Of a stretch of 64,000 nucleotides of DNA, positions 32,838 to 41,364 are shown piece after piece; the stretch's first letter is position 1; each line of letters opens with the position of its first letter. The stretch comes from an uncultured Ruminococcus sp. Lineage in GTDB: Bacteria; Bacillota; Clostridia; Oscillospirales; Ruminococcaceae. The position numbers and the translations under genes are program-made. The stretch is taken from positions 26,027 through 90,026 of the forward strand of contig CADALT010000007.1 of the NCBI GenBank assembly GCA_902788785.1, given 5' to 3'. The notes below the pieces were generated by a model. That model made no database searches, was not told where the DNA came from, and saw nothing but the letters and a program-made list of their open reading frames with translations.

Positions 32838-33323
32838 ATGAAACTGGAACTCACAAATAAAATATTAAAAGATCAGCGCTACCGCAGCCTTGTGAACGAG
32901 CTGGAAATGCTCGAAAAGGACAGGATATTCTGCGGCCACGATATCGAACATTTCCTAAATGTGGCGAGGATAGCCCTTATACTGTGTCAGGAAAAGGGCA
33001 TAGAGGCTGACAGCGATATCATCTATGCGGCGGCACTTCTCCATGATATAGGCAGAGTTGAGGAGTACCGCAGCGGAACACCCCACGACAAGGCAAGCGC
33101 TGTTATCGCCGAGGATATACTTACCGGGATAAACTGCCCCGGGGAGATGAAAAGGGAGATAATCAGCCTTATCTCAGCCCACCGCACTGCCGAAAGCGGC
33201 AAGACCGAGCTGGAGAAAGTATTCTTCCGTGCAGATAAGAAGTCAAGGCTATGCTTCTGCTGCAAGGCGCAGGCTGAATGCAACTGGCCCGAATACAAAC
33301 GCAACAACGAGATAGGAGTTTAA
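32838..33323 (+). CDS. HD-domain phosphohydrolase of the folate operon
   Basis: The protein has 161 residues from the ATG at 32838. HD metal-binding motifs are present: HDIEHFLNVAR, the central ALLHDIGR with the HD pair, and later SAHRTAE. The C-terminus has a cysteine cluster (LCFCCKAQAEC) that may hold a metal. It is first in an operon with folP, folB-folK and a DHFR gene. HD proteins cleave phosphate bonds. The folate step lacking a dedicated enzyme in many bacteria is removal of phosphates from dihydroneopterin triphosphate, so this is a candidate. That role is inference. Confidence 0.82.
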   Translation: MKLELTNKILKDQRYRSLVNELEMLEKDRIFCGHDIEHFLNVARIALILCQEKGIEADSDIIYAAALLHDIGRVEEYRSGTPHDKASAVIAEDILTGINCPGEMKREIISLISAHRTAESGKTELEKVFFRADKKSRLCFCCKAQAECNWPEYKRNNEIGV

Positions 33324-33326
33324 GCT

Positions 33327-34151
33327 ATGGAGATAGGCGGACACATATTCGATACGGACAAAAAGTGCTATATCATGGGCATACTCAACGTTACCCCCGA
33401 TTCATTCTCCGACGGAGGAAATTTCAACAGCATCGACAGCGCTCTCAAACATACCGAGCAGATGATAGCCGAGGGCATGGATATCGTGGACGTGGGCGGA
33501 GAGTCAACTCGCCCCGGCTACACAATGATAAGCGAGGCAGAGGAGACTGAAAGAGTCGCACCTGTCATCGAAGCCATAAAACAGCGGTTTGATATACCCG
33601 TTTCCCTGGATACCTACAAGTATAAGGTGGCAGAGGCAGGGCTTTCCGCAGGGGCTGACCTTATCAACGATATATGGGGACTTCGCTATGATAACGGCGA
33701 AATGGCAAAACTGCTGGCAAAAACGGGAGCCGCCTGCTGTCTTATGCACAACAGGGACAATACTGACTATGCTGATTTCATGGCTGACATGATCTGCGAT
33801 ATGCAAAAGTCGGTGGATATAGCCCTGAGCGCAGGCATTTTACGTGACAGGATAATTGCCGATCCGGGGGTGGGCTTTGGCAAGACCTACGAGAACAATC
33901 TTGAAGCCATTGACCGTATAGACGAATTCGGCAAGGCACTGGGACTGCCCGTACTTCTGGGTGCATCGAGAAAATCGGTGATAGGGCTTACCCTTGACCT
34001 GCCCTCCGACCAGCGGCTTGAAGGCACGCTGGCGATAACCGTTGCAGGTGTTATGAAGGGCATCTCATTTATAAGAGTACACGATGTCAGGGAAAATGCC
34101 CGTGCCGTTAAAATGACTGAAGCTATAATGAGGGGTCACAGAAATGGATAA
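33327..34151 (+). CDS. folP: Dihydropteroate synthase
   Basis: The protein has 274 residues, normal length. All family motifs are present: GILNVTPDSFSDGG, DVGGESTRPGY, INDIWG, DPGVGFGKT and GASRKSVIG. It condenses hydroxymethyl-dihydropterin pyrophosphate with p-aminobenzoate and is the sulfonamide target. The start lies three bases after the HD gene stop, with AGGAG overlapping that stop. The 3' end overlaps folB-folK by 8 bp. Confidence 0.97.
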   Translation: MEIGGHIFDTDKKCYIMGILNVTPDSFSDGGNFNSIDSALKHTEQMIAEGMDIVDVGGESTRPGYTMISEAEETERVAPVIEAIKQRFDIPVSLDTYKYKVAEAGLSAGADLINDIWGLRYDNGEMAKLLAKTGAACCLMHNRDNTDYADFMADMICDMQKSVDIALSAGILRDRIIADPGVGFGKTYENNLEAIDRIDEFGKALGLPVLLGASRKSVIGLTLDLPSDQRLEGTLAITVAGVMKGISFIRVHDVRENARAVKMTEAIMRGHRNG

Positions 34152-34962
34152 GATCTGTATTGAGGAACTGAAAATATTCGCCCATCACGGTGTTTTCGAG
34201 CATGAGAATATAAACGGTCAGAATTTCTATGTCAATGCAGTGCTTTATGTGGATACCGAAAAAGCAGGAAGAACAGACTGCCTTGAAGACTCGGTGAATT
34301 ACGGCACTGTCTGCGAGCTTATAAGCAAGGTGATGACCGAGAACACATACAAGCTGATAGAAACTGCCGCACAGTCCGTGGCAGAGGCTATACTGCGTGA
34401 ATACGACTTGGTGGAAAGCGTCGATATTGAGATAAGCAAGCCCGAGGCTCCCATTGATATGGAGTTCTGGTCGGTCTCTGTGAAGATACACCGTGGCTGG
34501 CACGATGTGCTGGTGGCATTGGGCTCGAATATGGGCGACAGCCGCAGCTACATCGAAAATGCCGTGGACGAGCTGAAAAACAGCCGTTTTAACAAGGATA
34601 TACGCTGTTCGGAGCTTATTGTGACAAAGCCCTACGGATACACCGAGCAGGACGATTTCATAAACGGAGCTGTACGATTCAAAACGATGCTCTCGCCCCG
34701 TGGACTGCTTGACCTTCTGCACGACATCGAAAACAAAGCCGACCGCAAGCGTGAGATACACTGGGGACCTCGCACGCTCGACCTCGATATTATTTTCTAC
34801 GATAAGGAGATAGTGGACGAGGACGACCTTATCATCCCCCACGCAGATATGCACAACCGCACTTTCGTGCTGGAGCCTGCCGCCGAGCTTATGCCGAATT
34901 ACAGGCACCCCATCATAGGCAAGACCGTGGCACAGCTTCTGGAGGGACTAAAGGAGTCATGA
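34144..34962 (+). CDS. folK: Bifunctional dihydroneopterin aldolase / HPPK (FolB-FolK fusion)
   Basis: The protein has 272 residues. Residues 1-118 are FolB: the AHHGVFEHE active-site region and the catalytic Lys in SKPEAPI. Residues 120-272 are HPPK: ALGSNMGD at the start, the pterin loop, and the Mg/ATP motif GPRTLDLDII. The fusion carries out two successive steps, from dihydroneopterin to 6-hydroxymethyl-dihydropterin and then its pyrophosphate. It overlaps folP upstream and the DHFR gene downstream (ATGA). Confidence 0.95.
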   Translation: MDKICIEELKIFAHHGVFEHENINGQNFYVNAVLYVDTEKAGRTDCLEDSVNYGTVCELISKVMTENTYKLIETAAQSVAEAILREYDLVESVDIEISKPEAPIDMEFWSVSVKIHRGWHDVLVALGSNMGDSRSYIENAVDELKNSRFNKDIRCSELIVTKPYGYTEQDDFINGAVRFKTMLSPRGLLDLLHDIENKADRKREIHWGPRTLDLDIIFYDKEIVDEDDLIIPHADMHNRTFVLEPAAELMPNYRHPIIGKTVAQLLEGLKES

Positions 34963-35441
34963 TAAGCATTATAGCCGCAGTATCACGCAATGGAGTTATC
35001 GGTGCAGACGGAAAGATACCCTGGGATATCCCCGAGGATATGGCATATTTCCGCAAGACTACCACAGGCGGAGCTGTTATAATGGGCAGGCGCACCTATG
35101 AGGACATAGGCAGACCTCTGCCAGAAAGATACAATATCATTTTGTCAGCAAAGCTAAAAAAGGCACCCGAGGGCACTGTATTGGCTGACAGCCTTGAAAA
35201 GGCTATCGAGCTTGCAAAAAACTCGGGACGGGAGAATATTTTTCTCTGCGGCGGTGCGGCAGTTTACCGTGAGGGGCTCGCCATTGCCGACAGGATATAC
35301 CTGACCGTCATCGACCGTGACTATGAGGGTAATGTATTTTTCCCGAAATTCAGCGAAAAGGACTTCCGCCTGACCTCATGCGAAAAATGCCCCTCAGCGC
35401 CCATAACTTTCCGAGTGTACGACAGATGCGCAAAACTCTGA
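34959..35441 (+). CDS. folA: Dihydrofolate reductase
   Basis: The protein has 160 residues, normal for bacterial DHFR. Motifs seen are GADGKIPWDIPEDMAYF (with the catalytic acidic Asp/Glu after IPW), IMGRRTYEDIG (NADPH site) and FLCGGAAVYREGL. It reduces dihydrofolate with NADPH and is the trimethoprim target. It is the last gene of the folate operon, translationally coupled to folB-folK, followed by a strong terminator. No folE lies in this operon. Confidence 0.95.
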   Translation: MISIIAAVSRNGVIGADGKIPWDIPEDMAYFRKTTTGGAVIMGRRTYEDIGRPLPERYNIILSAKLKKAPEGTVLADSLEKAIELAKNSGRENIFLCGGAAVYREGLAIADRIYLTVIDRDYEGNVFFPKFSEKDFRLTSCEKCPSAPITFRVYDRCAKL

Positions 35442-35457
35442 ATGATGTAATACAGCA

Positions 35458-35494
35458 AGCCCCCATGACACCGTGTCATGGGGGCTGTTCTTTT
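35458..35494. terminator. Bidirectional terminator between folA and dxs
   Basis: AGCCCCCATGACA (35458-35470) pairs perfectly with TGTCATGGGGGCT (35474-35486), followed by TTCTTTTA. It probably serves both convergent units. Confidence 0.9.
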
Positions 35495-35515
35495 ATATTA
35501 TGATAAGCTTTGCCA

Positions 35516-37264
35516 TCACAGCGCCTTTGCTATCTCCTCTGCCAGTGCAGATACGGAGATACCGTGTTCAGCCAGAAGTTCCTCGGGCTTGAATTCGGTA
35601 TGGAATGCCTTGGAGATACCGTGACAGTGTACCTTCATCTCGCTGTCACCATAGAATGCCGCAACATTCTGTCCGTAGCCGCCCATAAGCTCGCCGTCCT
35701 CAATGGTGACGATCAGACTATGATCTGCTTTAAGAGACTCCAGCAGTTCCTCATCAAGTCCGCTTACGAAGTGAGGATCAATAACGGTGATATCAGTGCC
35801 CGTCATCTCCTTTACCTTATCGGCAGCCTCCAGTGCCATGGGAAGAAGTCCGCCGACTGCAATTATAGCCGCCTTTGTTCCACGGCGCTCGACTTTGTTT
35901 TTCAGCACAGAATAATCCGTGTCATCAGCCTTGCCGCTGTCAGCCAGGTTAGGTGCCACACGTATCGCAACAGGGTGTTCTTTCTGCGAGGTCGCAAATC
36001 TGAACATCTGTGTGAACTCCTCGTTGCTTGCAGGTGCAAGGTAGATGAGATTAGGTATATGCGCAAACATCTGTATATCGCAAAGTGCGATATGTGTGTT
36101 GGAGTTCATGCCATATGCACCGGGGCTCAGTATCAGGAAAGTCGCAGGGCTGTCATTCAGGCAGACATCGTGAGACATCTGGTCGTAGGTTCTCTGGAAG
36201 AAGGGCGCAAATGTACCGAACACCGCAGTTCCGCCGTTTCTAGCGATACCGCCTGCCATAGCAACTGCATTTTCCTCGGCAATGCCCACATCAATGAACT
36301 GTCCACGCTTTACATATTCCTCACGAACGCCCTGTACAAAGCCCAGTCCCATGGGAGTTGCCGCATTCAGTGCGATAGCATTGCTGTTGTTATCCAGCAG
36401 TTCTTTAAGACAGTTGAACACCACATTCTCGCCGCCCTCGAAAGGATATACGGGAGAACCATCCTCCACATGGAAAGGACCGCCTGCGTGCCAAGCCTCA
36501 CGGTTTTCTTCCGCATATGGCAGACCCTTGCCCTTGATGGTGTGGATATGCAGCACGATAGGGTGATCGATATCCTTGGCTTCTTTGAACAATGCCACCA
36601 GCTTATCCGTATCGTGGCCATCATCAAGATAACAGTAATCCAGTCCCATGGCTTTAAAGATGTTATCCTCGGCTTTGCCGCCGTTCTCACGGAGTTTCTT
36701 CAAAGTTTTATACATTCCGCCGTGGTTTTCAGCGATACTCTGGTCATTGTCATTTACGATTATTATGAGGTTCTTGTCGTACTCGCCTGCATAATCCAGC
36801 GCTTCAAGTGCCTCGCCGCCCGAAAGCGAACCATCGCCGATGAGTGCTATGATATTCTCTTTCCTGCCGTTGAGGTCACGTCCCTTTGCCAGTCCCAGGG
36901 CAAGGGAAACAGAAGTCGATGTATGTCCGACAATGAACATATCATGCTCGCTCTCGTTTGGGTTGGTATAGCCTGTAATATCATGGAAGTGCGCTTCATC
37001 AAGGAAAGCTTCTTTTCTGCCTGTCAGTATCTTATGGGGATAGCACTGGTGCGATACATCGAATACTATCTTATCCTTTGGCGAATCAAATACATAGTGC
37101 AGTGCAACAGTCATTTCCACCACACCGAGGTTAGGACCCTGGTGTCCGCCTGCCTTGCTTATCTTATTGATGAGTGCGTCCCTGGTCTCATCTGCAAGCG
37201 TCCTCAGCTGCGATATCTCAAGCTTTTTGATGTCTGCGGGACTGTTGATATTTTCAAGATACAT
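35516..37264 (-). CDS. dxs: 1-deoxy-D-xylulose-5-phosphate synthase (divergent form)
   Basis: The protein has 582 residues from the ATG at 37264 (AAGGAG upstream); typical DXS has about 620. The ThDP motif GDGSLSGGEALEAL...VNDNDQSI, HTIKGKG and the C-terminal transketolase domain (IDVGIAEENAVAMAGGIA) are present. It joins pyruvate and glyceraldehyde-3-phosphate in the MEP isoprenoid pathway. The usual GADG-TH active-site segment of the pyrimidine domain is replaced by GAYGMNSNTH, so it belongs to a divergent branch. No other MEP gene is near. The family is firm; exact function is somewhat less so. Confidence 0.85.
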   Translation of the reverse strand: MYLENINSPADIKKLEISQLRTLADETRDALINKISKAGGHQGPNLGVVEMTVALHYVFDSPKDKIVFDVSHQCYPHKILTGRKEAFLDEAHFHDITGYTNPNESEHDMFIVGHTSTSVSLALGLAKGRDLNGRKENIIALIGDGSLSGGEALEALDYAGEYDKNLIIIVNDNDQSIAENHGGMYKTLKKLRENGGKAEDNIFKAMGLDYCYLDDGHDTDKLVALFKEAKDIDHPIVLHIHTIKGKGLPYAEENREAWHAGGPFHVEDGSPVYPFEGGENVVFNCLKELLDNNSNAIALNAATPMGLGFVQGVREEYVKRGQFIDVGIAEENAVAMAGGIARNGGTAVFGTFAPFFQRTYDQMSHDVCLNDSPATFLILSPGAYGMNSNTHIALCDIQMFAHIPNLIYLAPASNEEFTQMFRFATSQKEHPVAIRVAPNLADSGKADDTDYSVLKNKVERRGTKAAIIAVGGLLPMALEAADKVKEMTGTDITVIDPHFVSGLDEELLESLKADHSLIVTIEDGELMGGYGQNVAAFYGDSEMKVHCHGISKAFHTEFKPEELLAEHGISVSALAEEIAKAL

Positions 37265-37390
37265 AGATTTATTCTCCTTCAAATTTTTAAGTCTTATTAA
37301 AAAGGCGATATTCTGCGGTATATTATCTTTCGGTATAATACTTCATAATCTAAGCGGAGAGACAGCATATAACTCTCACACTTTTTCCTT

Positions 37391-37419
37391 ATTATACCAA
37401 AAAGGTAACAAAAAGTCAA
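37391..37419 (-). promoter_or_regulatory. Promoter of dxs
   Basis: On the minus strand TTGACT (37414-37419), 17 bp, TATAAT (37391-37396). The leader is about 120 nt. Confidence 0.75.
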
Positions 37420-37774
37420 TCTGCACCTGATTTTCACTTTATTTTCATACAAAATCCTTCCATTTGTGCTATTATATTGGCTAAGCTGCGAATAACTAAA
37501 ACAAAGATATATTTTGAAAACACTTTTTAGGTAAAATAGATCTCAATTGTGAACAGGTACACAATTATTCTTTGGATATATCTGTGAGTTTCATCTATTG
37601 ATAAGCAAAAAAACGCTGTGAATTATGGTATTTTCCCGAATACACAGCATAATATCAACGACAGGAAAAGACCGTCCGATCATTTTTATTCGTTATTATT
37701 ACTAAAGAAAAGTTCATATTATGTTTAATTTTCTTTGTTTTTGTAATTTTATTATATGAATTCGGTAAAAATTC
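37420..37774. other. AT-rich intergenic stretch, no gene seen
   Basis: It lies between divergent dxs and the second secreted-protein promoter. Only a weak imperfect hairpin (GCTGTG with CACAGC, 37615-37650) is visible. No ORF or repeat is recognisable. Confidence 0.45.
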
Positions 37775-37803
37775 TTGACTTGAAAATAAATGTCTGATAT
37801 AAT
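37775..37803 (+). promoter_or_regulatory. Promoter of the second secreted repeat protein
   Basis: TTGACT (37775-37780), 17 bp, TATAAT (37798-37803), in the same ATTCTTGAC...GATATAAT context as the promoter at 23345. Confidence 0.85.
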
Positions 37804-37809
37804 TTATTA

Positions 37810-38118
37810 GTAAAATAATTTACTATTTTACATTTATAATGAAAAGGTACGAGAGTAATGCTTTACCGCCCTGCTGCGGATCACGTCATGTTATGCATTG
37901 CCTGTCAGTACAAAGGTACGGCAGGATTCGGTGTATGTGTAGTATGCACGGATAACAGCCCCGATATTATCGGTGGGCGGATGTCTTCTTGGGGGTTCAT
38001 GTCATTTACTCTCCGCCTTTTCATAAAAAGGGTTTATTGAAGATAATGATATTGGTCATATTACCGCAGAGGTACGGTCACATGACTTGACGATGTATTG
38101 AAACAAGGAGGAAACAGT
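37810..38118 (+). promoter_or_regulatory. Approximately 310-nt leader of the second secreted repeat protein
   Basis: This long leader has several foldable parts: GGTA...TACC near 37848, CCTG...CAGG around GTACAAAGGTAC (about 37903-37925), CCGATATTATCGG (37962-37974), and GTCA-ACCG with CGGT-TGAC (about 38056-38085) before the ribosome-binding site. A 60-codon ORF (37858-38040) with two CxxC pairs lies inside. No known riboswitch core was found. Confidence 0.45.
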
Positions 38119-40380
38119 ATGAATGATAGTATGTGGAAAAAATCGCTGATAGCGACCACAGCACTGCTGGCAGCTTCGGCAAAAGCTCCTGCAAATCCCG
38201 TAACAAAGTTCATTGATAAAATGACACTGAATGCCAGTGCAGCTGTTATGGATGAAGTTTCGCCGTTTGATTTTGATGAAGATACCACAGCTGAAGAATC
38301 CCTGCCCGAGGAGCTCCCCCTCAATATCGAAGACACAACAACACCAACAATAACAAATGAAATACCCGAATACGGTGTGTATGCTGACAGTCGGTTCGGT
38401 AAAGTTGATTTTGTAAGCAACAGCAATGACAGAGGTGCTTACCATAATCTTTATAAAACAGGCACAGGCATGGCGGTGAACATCACCCCTTACGACGGCT
38501 ATAACATAAGCCGTGTATATGCAGAGGATAATAACGGTCAGATCATTGACCTTACGAAAAATACCGATACTCAGTACATAATGACCATACCCGAAAGCGA
38601 TGTTACGGTACACGTTGAGTATACAAAACAGCAGTATACTGCTGTGAATAATAGTTATAACAATACCGAGTACAGCGTAAAGATCGACAGTGCGCACGGT
38701 AAAGTAAATCTTTTGGGCAAGAACAAGGACAGCAAGGCAGCTTCCGCTTCACTGATGAAAGCAGGCGAGGCAGCTCTTGTGATAATCAAGCCTGACAGCG
38801 GTTATGAAGTTGCAAATGTATATGCATCATGCAGCAGCGGTGCGACTTTCTCACTTTATCCTGTAAAGAACAATGATAATACCTATACTATCGTGATGCC
38901 TGCCAGCGATGTTACCATACACGTTGAGTATGAAAAAGAGCAGGCTCCGAAATATGATATAGATGTCACTTCGGAGAACGGCACCTATGAACTTTATGAC
39001 AGCAGCTACAACAAATCCGGCAACACCCTCAGCGCAGGTGAATCGGCTACTCTGGAGATCAGACCAAAGCCCGGCTATGTTGCTGTAGCCGTTTCGGTCG
39101 TTGACGCAGACGGCAGGAACATTGCAGTCACAAAAGTTGCAGGTGAAAGCATATATAAATTCACTATGCCCCAGAGCGATGTGAAAATTGATATCACTTA
39201 TCTGATGGCTCCCGATGATAATAAGGATTACGGTGTATTTTTCGATAACGATTATGATTTAGGCAACATCGAGATCAAAGGTATACACAATGACGTAAAT
39301 TCTTTCATGACCATGAAGCGTGATCAGTCGGCTTATATCAAAGTTACCCCGAAGAAGGGCTATACTGTTGCCGATGTCTATGCAACAGATCACGAGGGCA
39401 ACAGGATAATTCTGTCATGTCATGACAACACCTATGTGCTGAAAATGCCCTCCGACGATGTGACCATACACACGGTCTACGAAAAGGAATATTCAGTACC
39501 TTCATACGATGTCTTTGTACACTCCTACAAGGGCTCGGGCAGAGCCACTGTATGGGGTTCGACCTGGGATAATTCAGGCAAGATAATGTCGGGCGACAGG
39601 GCTATACTGAAAATAAAGCCCGATACAGGCTATGAGGTCAAGAGCGTTACCGTTAAGGACAAGGATCATACTCCCATAGATGTGAAGAACACAGCCAACA
39701 GCGGCGAGTATACTTTCATTATGCCTGACAGCGATGCATCTGTTGAGATAGTTTATTCCGAAAGCATGGCTGACATCGCAGAGATCAGATATGACGGCAC
39801 AAAGACCTCCGCAAGAGTGGATATAAACGATTATTCCCTCCCCAAGGCTGAGCGTGCAGGATATGAGATCGTCGGCTGGAAGATAGGCAGCGACCCGACA
39901 GTTTATTCCGAAGAAGATGCACAGGCTATGATAAGGCTCAGCTACGGAATGTCCAAGACCCAGCCCATCATCGTGCAGACTGTTTATGAAGAGACATCAG
40001 AAAGAGTCTCCGAGGAAAATTCGGGCTATTCGGTATCCATCACCGCTGATCCCGTAATGTGCTATACAGATTATAAAACAGGCAGAGGTGTATTCAAGCT
40101 GGATTTCAAATTCAACAATGACCAAAACCGTAATTTCAAGGGCGGTGTCATCGAGTTTGAATTCGATCATGCGATAGACAGATTTGAATATGGTGCAGAT
40201 ATAGGTAACAGGACAGTCACAGTAGATGAGAAGGACCCCAGAAAAGTCACCATCGACTTTACTACCTATAACCCCTACGGTGAAAGCAGTTCGTCAAGAT
40301 CGGGCAGTATGTTCATCGTTTCAAAGGATATGACCTCGGCGCTGAATTGTGTCAACGCAAGAGTTGTAAGTGTAAAATGA
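38119..40380 (+). CDS. Secreted repeat protein, paralogue of the 23581 protein
   Basis: The protein has 753 residues from the ATG at 38119 (AAGGAGG seven bases upstream). A signal peptide (KKSLIATTALLAAS, cleavage near APA-NP) and an acidic linker match the 23581 protein. About five InlB-like repeats follow, each with G(Y)..V..VYA and an end like MPxSDVTIHVEYEK. One GYEIVGWK unit related to the GWT repeats of the paralogue comes next. The C-terminal approximately 115-residue module (GGVIEFEFDHAIDRFEYGAD, DPRKVTIDFTTYNPYG) is shared with the paralogue. No cell-wall sorting signal is seen. The probable role is surface binding. Confidence 0.85.
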   Translation: MNDSMWKKSLIATTALLAASAKAPANPVTKFIDKMTLNASAAVMDEVSPFDFDEDTTAEESLPEELPLNIEDTTTPTITNEIPEYGVYADSRFGKVDFVSNSNDRGAYHNLYKTGTGMAVNITPYDGYNISRVYAEDNNGQIIDLTKNTDTQYIMTIPESDVTVHVEYTKQQYTAVNNSYNNTEYSVKIDSAHGKVNLLGKNKDSKAASASLMKAGEAALVIIKPDSGYEVANVYASCSSGATFSLYPVKNNDNTYTIVMPASDVTIHVEYEKEQAPKYDIDVTSENGTYELYDSSYNKSGNTLSAGESATLEIRPKPGYVAVAVSVVDADGRNIAVTKVAGESIYKFTMPQSDVKIDITYLMAPDDNKDYGVFFDNDYDLGNIEIKGIHNDVNSFMTMKRDQSAYIKVTPKKGYTVADVYATDHEGNRIILSCHDNTYVLKMPSDDVTIHTVYEKEYSVPSYDVFVHSYKGSGRATVWGSTWDNSGKIMSGDRAILKIKPDTGYEVKSVTVKDKDHTPIDVKNTANSGEYTFIMPDSDASVEIVYSESMADIAEIRYDGTKTSARVDINDYSLPKAERAGYEIVGWKIGSDPTVYSEEDAQAMIRLSYGMSKTQPIIVQTVYEETSERVSEENSGYSVSITADPVMCYTDYKTGRGVFKLDFKFNNDQNRNFKGGVIEFEFDHAIDRFEYGADIGNRTVTVDEKDPRKVTIDFTTYNPYGESSSSRSGSMFIVSKDMTSALNCVNARVVSVK

Positions 40381-40436
40381 TCTCGTGATGAGATATTTGG
40401 TCAGAGAAATGAGCTAAAAGAGATAATATAGCCAAA

Positions 40437-40468
40437 GGGATGCTGTAAAGTACGGCATCCCTTTTTTA
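40437..40468 (+). terminator. Terminator of the second secreted repeat protein gene
   Basis: GGGATGC pairs with GCATCCC around a 10-nt loop, followed by TTTTTT. Confidence 0.88.
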
Positions 40469-40491
40469 TTAAGATTTGACAGCCCTTTCTG

Positions 40492-40520
40492 TTGACAATG
40501 ATGAGGTGTTATGTTATAAT
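40492..40520 (+). promoter_or_regulatory. Promoter of the small gene at 40557
   Basis: TTGACA (40492-40497), 17 bp, TATAAT (40515-40520), full consensus. Confidence 0.85.
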
Positions 40521-40556
40521 TTTTACCGAGATGAGTGGGAAGCGGAGGTCGGAACA

Positions 40557-40880
40557 ATGTTCGAGGAAGTTTTAAAAGCTGTAAGGCAGTGGCTTTACGT
40601 GGCAGCCGATAAATACAAGGACAAGCTGAACATCAAGGTCGTCAGAGATACCTGCGATGATCTTCTGGTGAATATTGACAGCGATATATTTGTCAGCGAA
40701 TTGAACGTATCAAAGCCCGATTTTCGCCCGTACAGATATATTTCACTATTTGTATTGGATAAACGCAAAGCTGATGACCAACAGCCTGCATTTGTTTTTT
40801 ACGATAAGGAAAATGATACGATCGCTTATATTATTGACGAACTGGATAAAGGGCTCGCTCTTATCCTTTCGGAAAAATAA
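40557..40880 (+). CDS. Small acidic protein of unknown function
   Basis: The protein has 107 residues from the ATG at 40557, with GGAGGTCGG seven bases before it. It is soluble, with alternating helix and strand: WLYVAADKYKDKLNIKVVRD, then DDLLVNIDSDIFVSELNVS and a YRYISLFVLDKR strand, ending DELDKGLALILSEK. No signal peptide, membrane segment or metal motif is seen, and I recognise no family. It has its own consensus promoter, so it is probably a real gene expressed alone. Confidence 0.65.
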   Translation: MFEEVLKAVRQWLYVAADKYKDKLNIKVVRDTCDDLLVNIDSDIFVSELNVSKPDFRPYRYISLFVLDKRKADDQQPAFVFYDKENDTIAYIIDELDKGLALILSEK

Positions 40881-41221
40881 GCTTTCGAGCACCCAATAAA
40901 GCACGATGCCCCGAATCGGTCATGATGATCTGCCTCGGGGCATTGCTTATGTATACCCGAAAACAGGTCTTATTTGTTCACCATCATAATTGCAGAAAAA
41001 ATAGGTAAAAATTGTATGTTACTGTGAACTTCGCACAGTTTGCTAACTTTTTTAAATATCATTGATGAGTGCTTTAAAGTTTTGAAAAAATGGGATAGTC
41101 CGAAACAGCGCACTTTTAGTATATTATTCGATCACTATACATATATTGCGAAAAACAAATTTAAAAGCCTGACTATTCTTGTTATTTTTACATTAAAATA
41201 TTTTACTTTAATTGGATACTC
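40881..41221. other. Intergenic stretch with a hairpin, no clear gene
   Basis: ATGCCCCGA (about 40909) pairs with TCGGGGCAT (about 40935) across a 20-nt loop, but no T-run follows. The rest is AT-rich. A 61-codon ORF here lacks a ribosome-binding site and was not accepted. Confidence 0.4.
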
Positions 41222-41250
41222 TTGACAAATTACACCATATATGTTATAAT
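41222..41250 (+). promoter_or_regulatory. Promoter of the exopolysaccharide start module
   Basis: TTGACA (41222-41227), 17 bp, TATAAT (41245-41250). The leader is about 110 nt. Confidence 0.85.
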
Positions 41251-41364
41251 TTCGATGTATAAAAAAATCGATTATTGTAAAAAAATTTTAACGAATAGTT
41301 CCAATATCGAGTTTTTTTATTCGGGGAGTATATAGAGATGAAGAGATGAAAGGAATAGCTATCC

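Noticed and set aside
35510-37300. 596-codon open frame on the plus strand
   Set aside because: It lies wholly antisense to dxs, which shows clear family motifs. The antisense frame has no ribosome-binding site and no recognisable domain.
40906-40948. Terminator after the small gene at 40557
   Set aside because: A GC stem is present, but the loop is 20 nt and no T-run follows on either strand.
41040-41225. 61-codon ORF before the EPS genes
   Set aside because: AT-rich, no ribosome-binding site, and overlaps the region leading to a consensus promoter.
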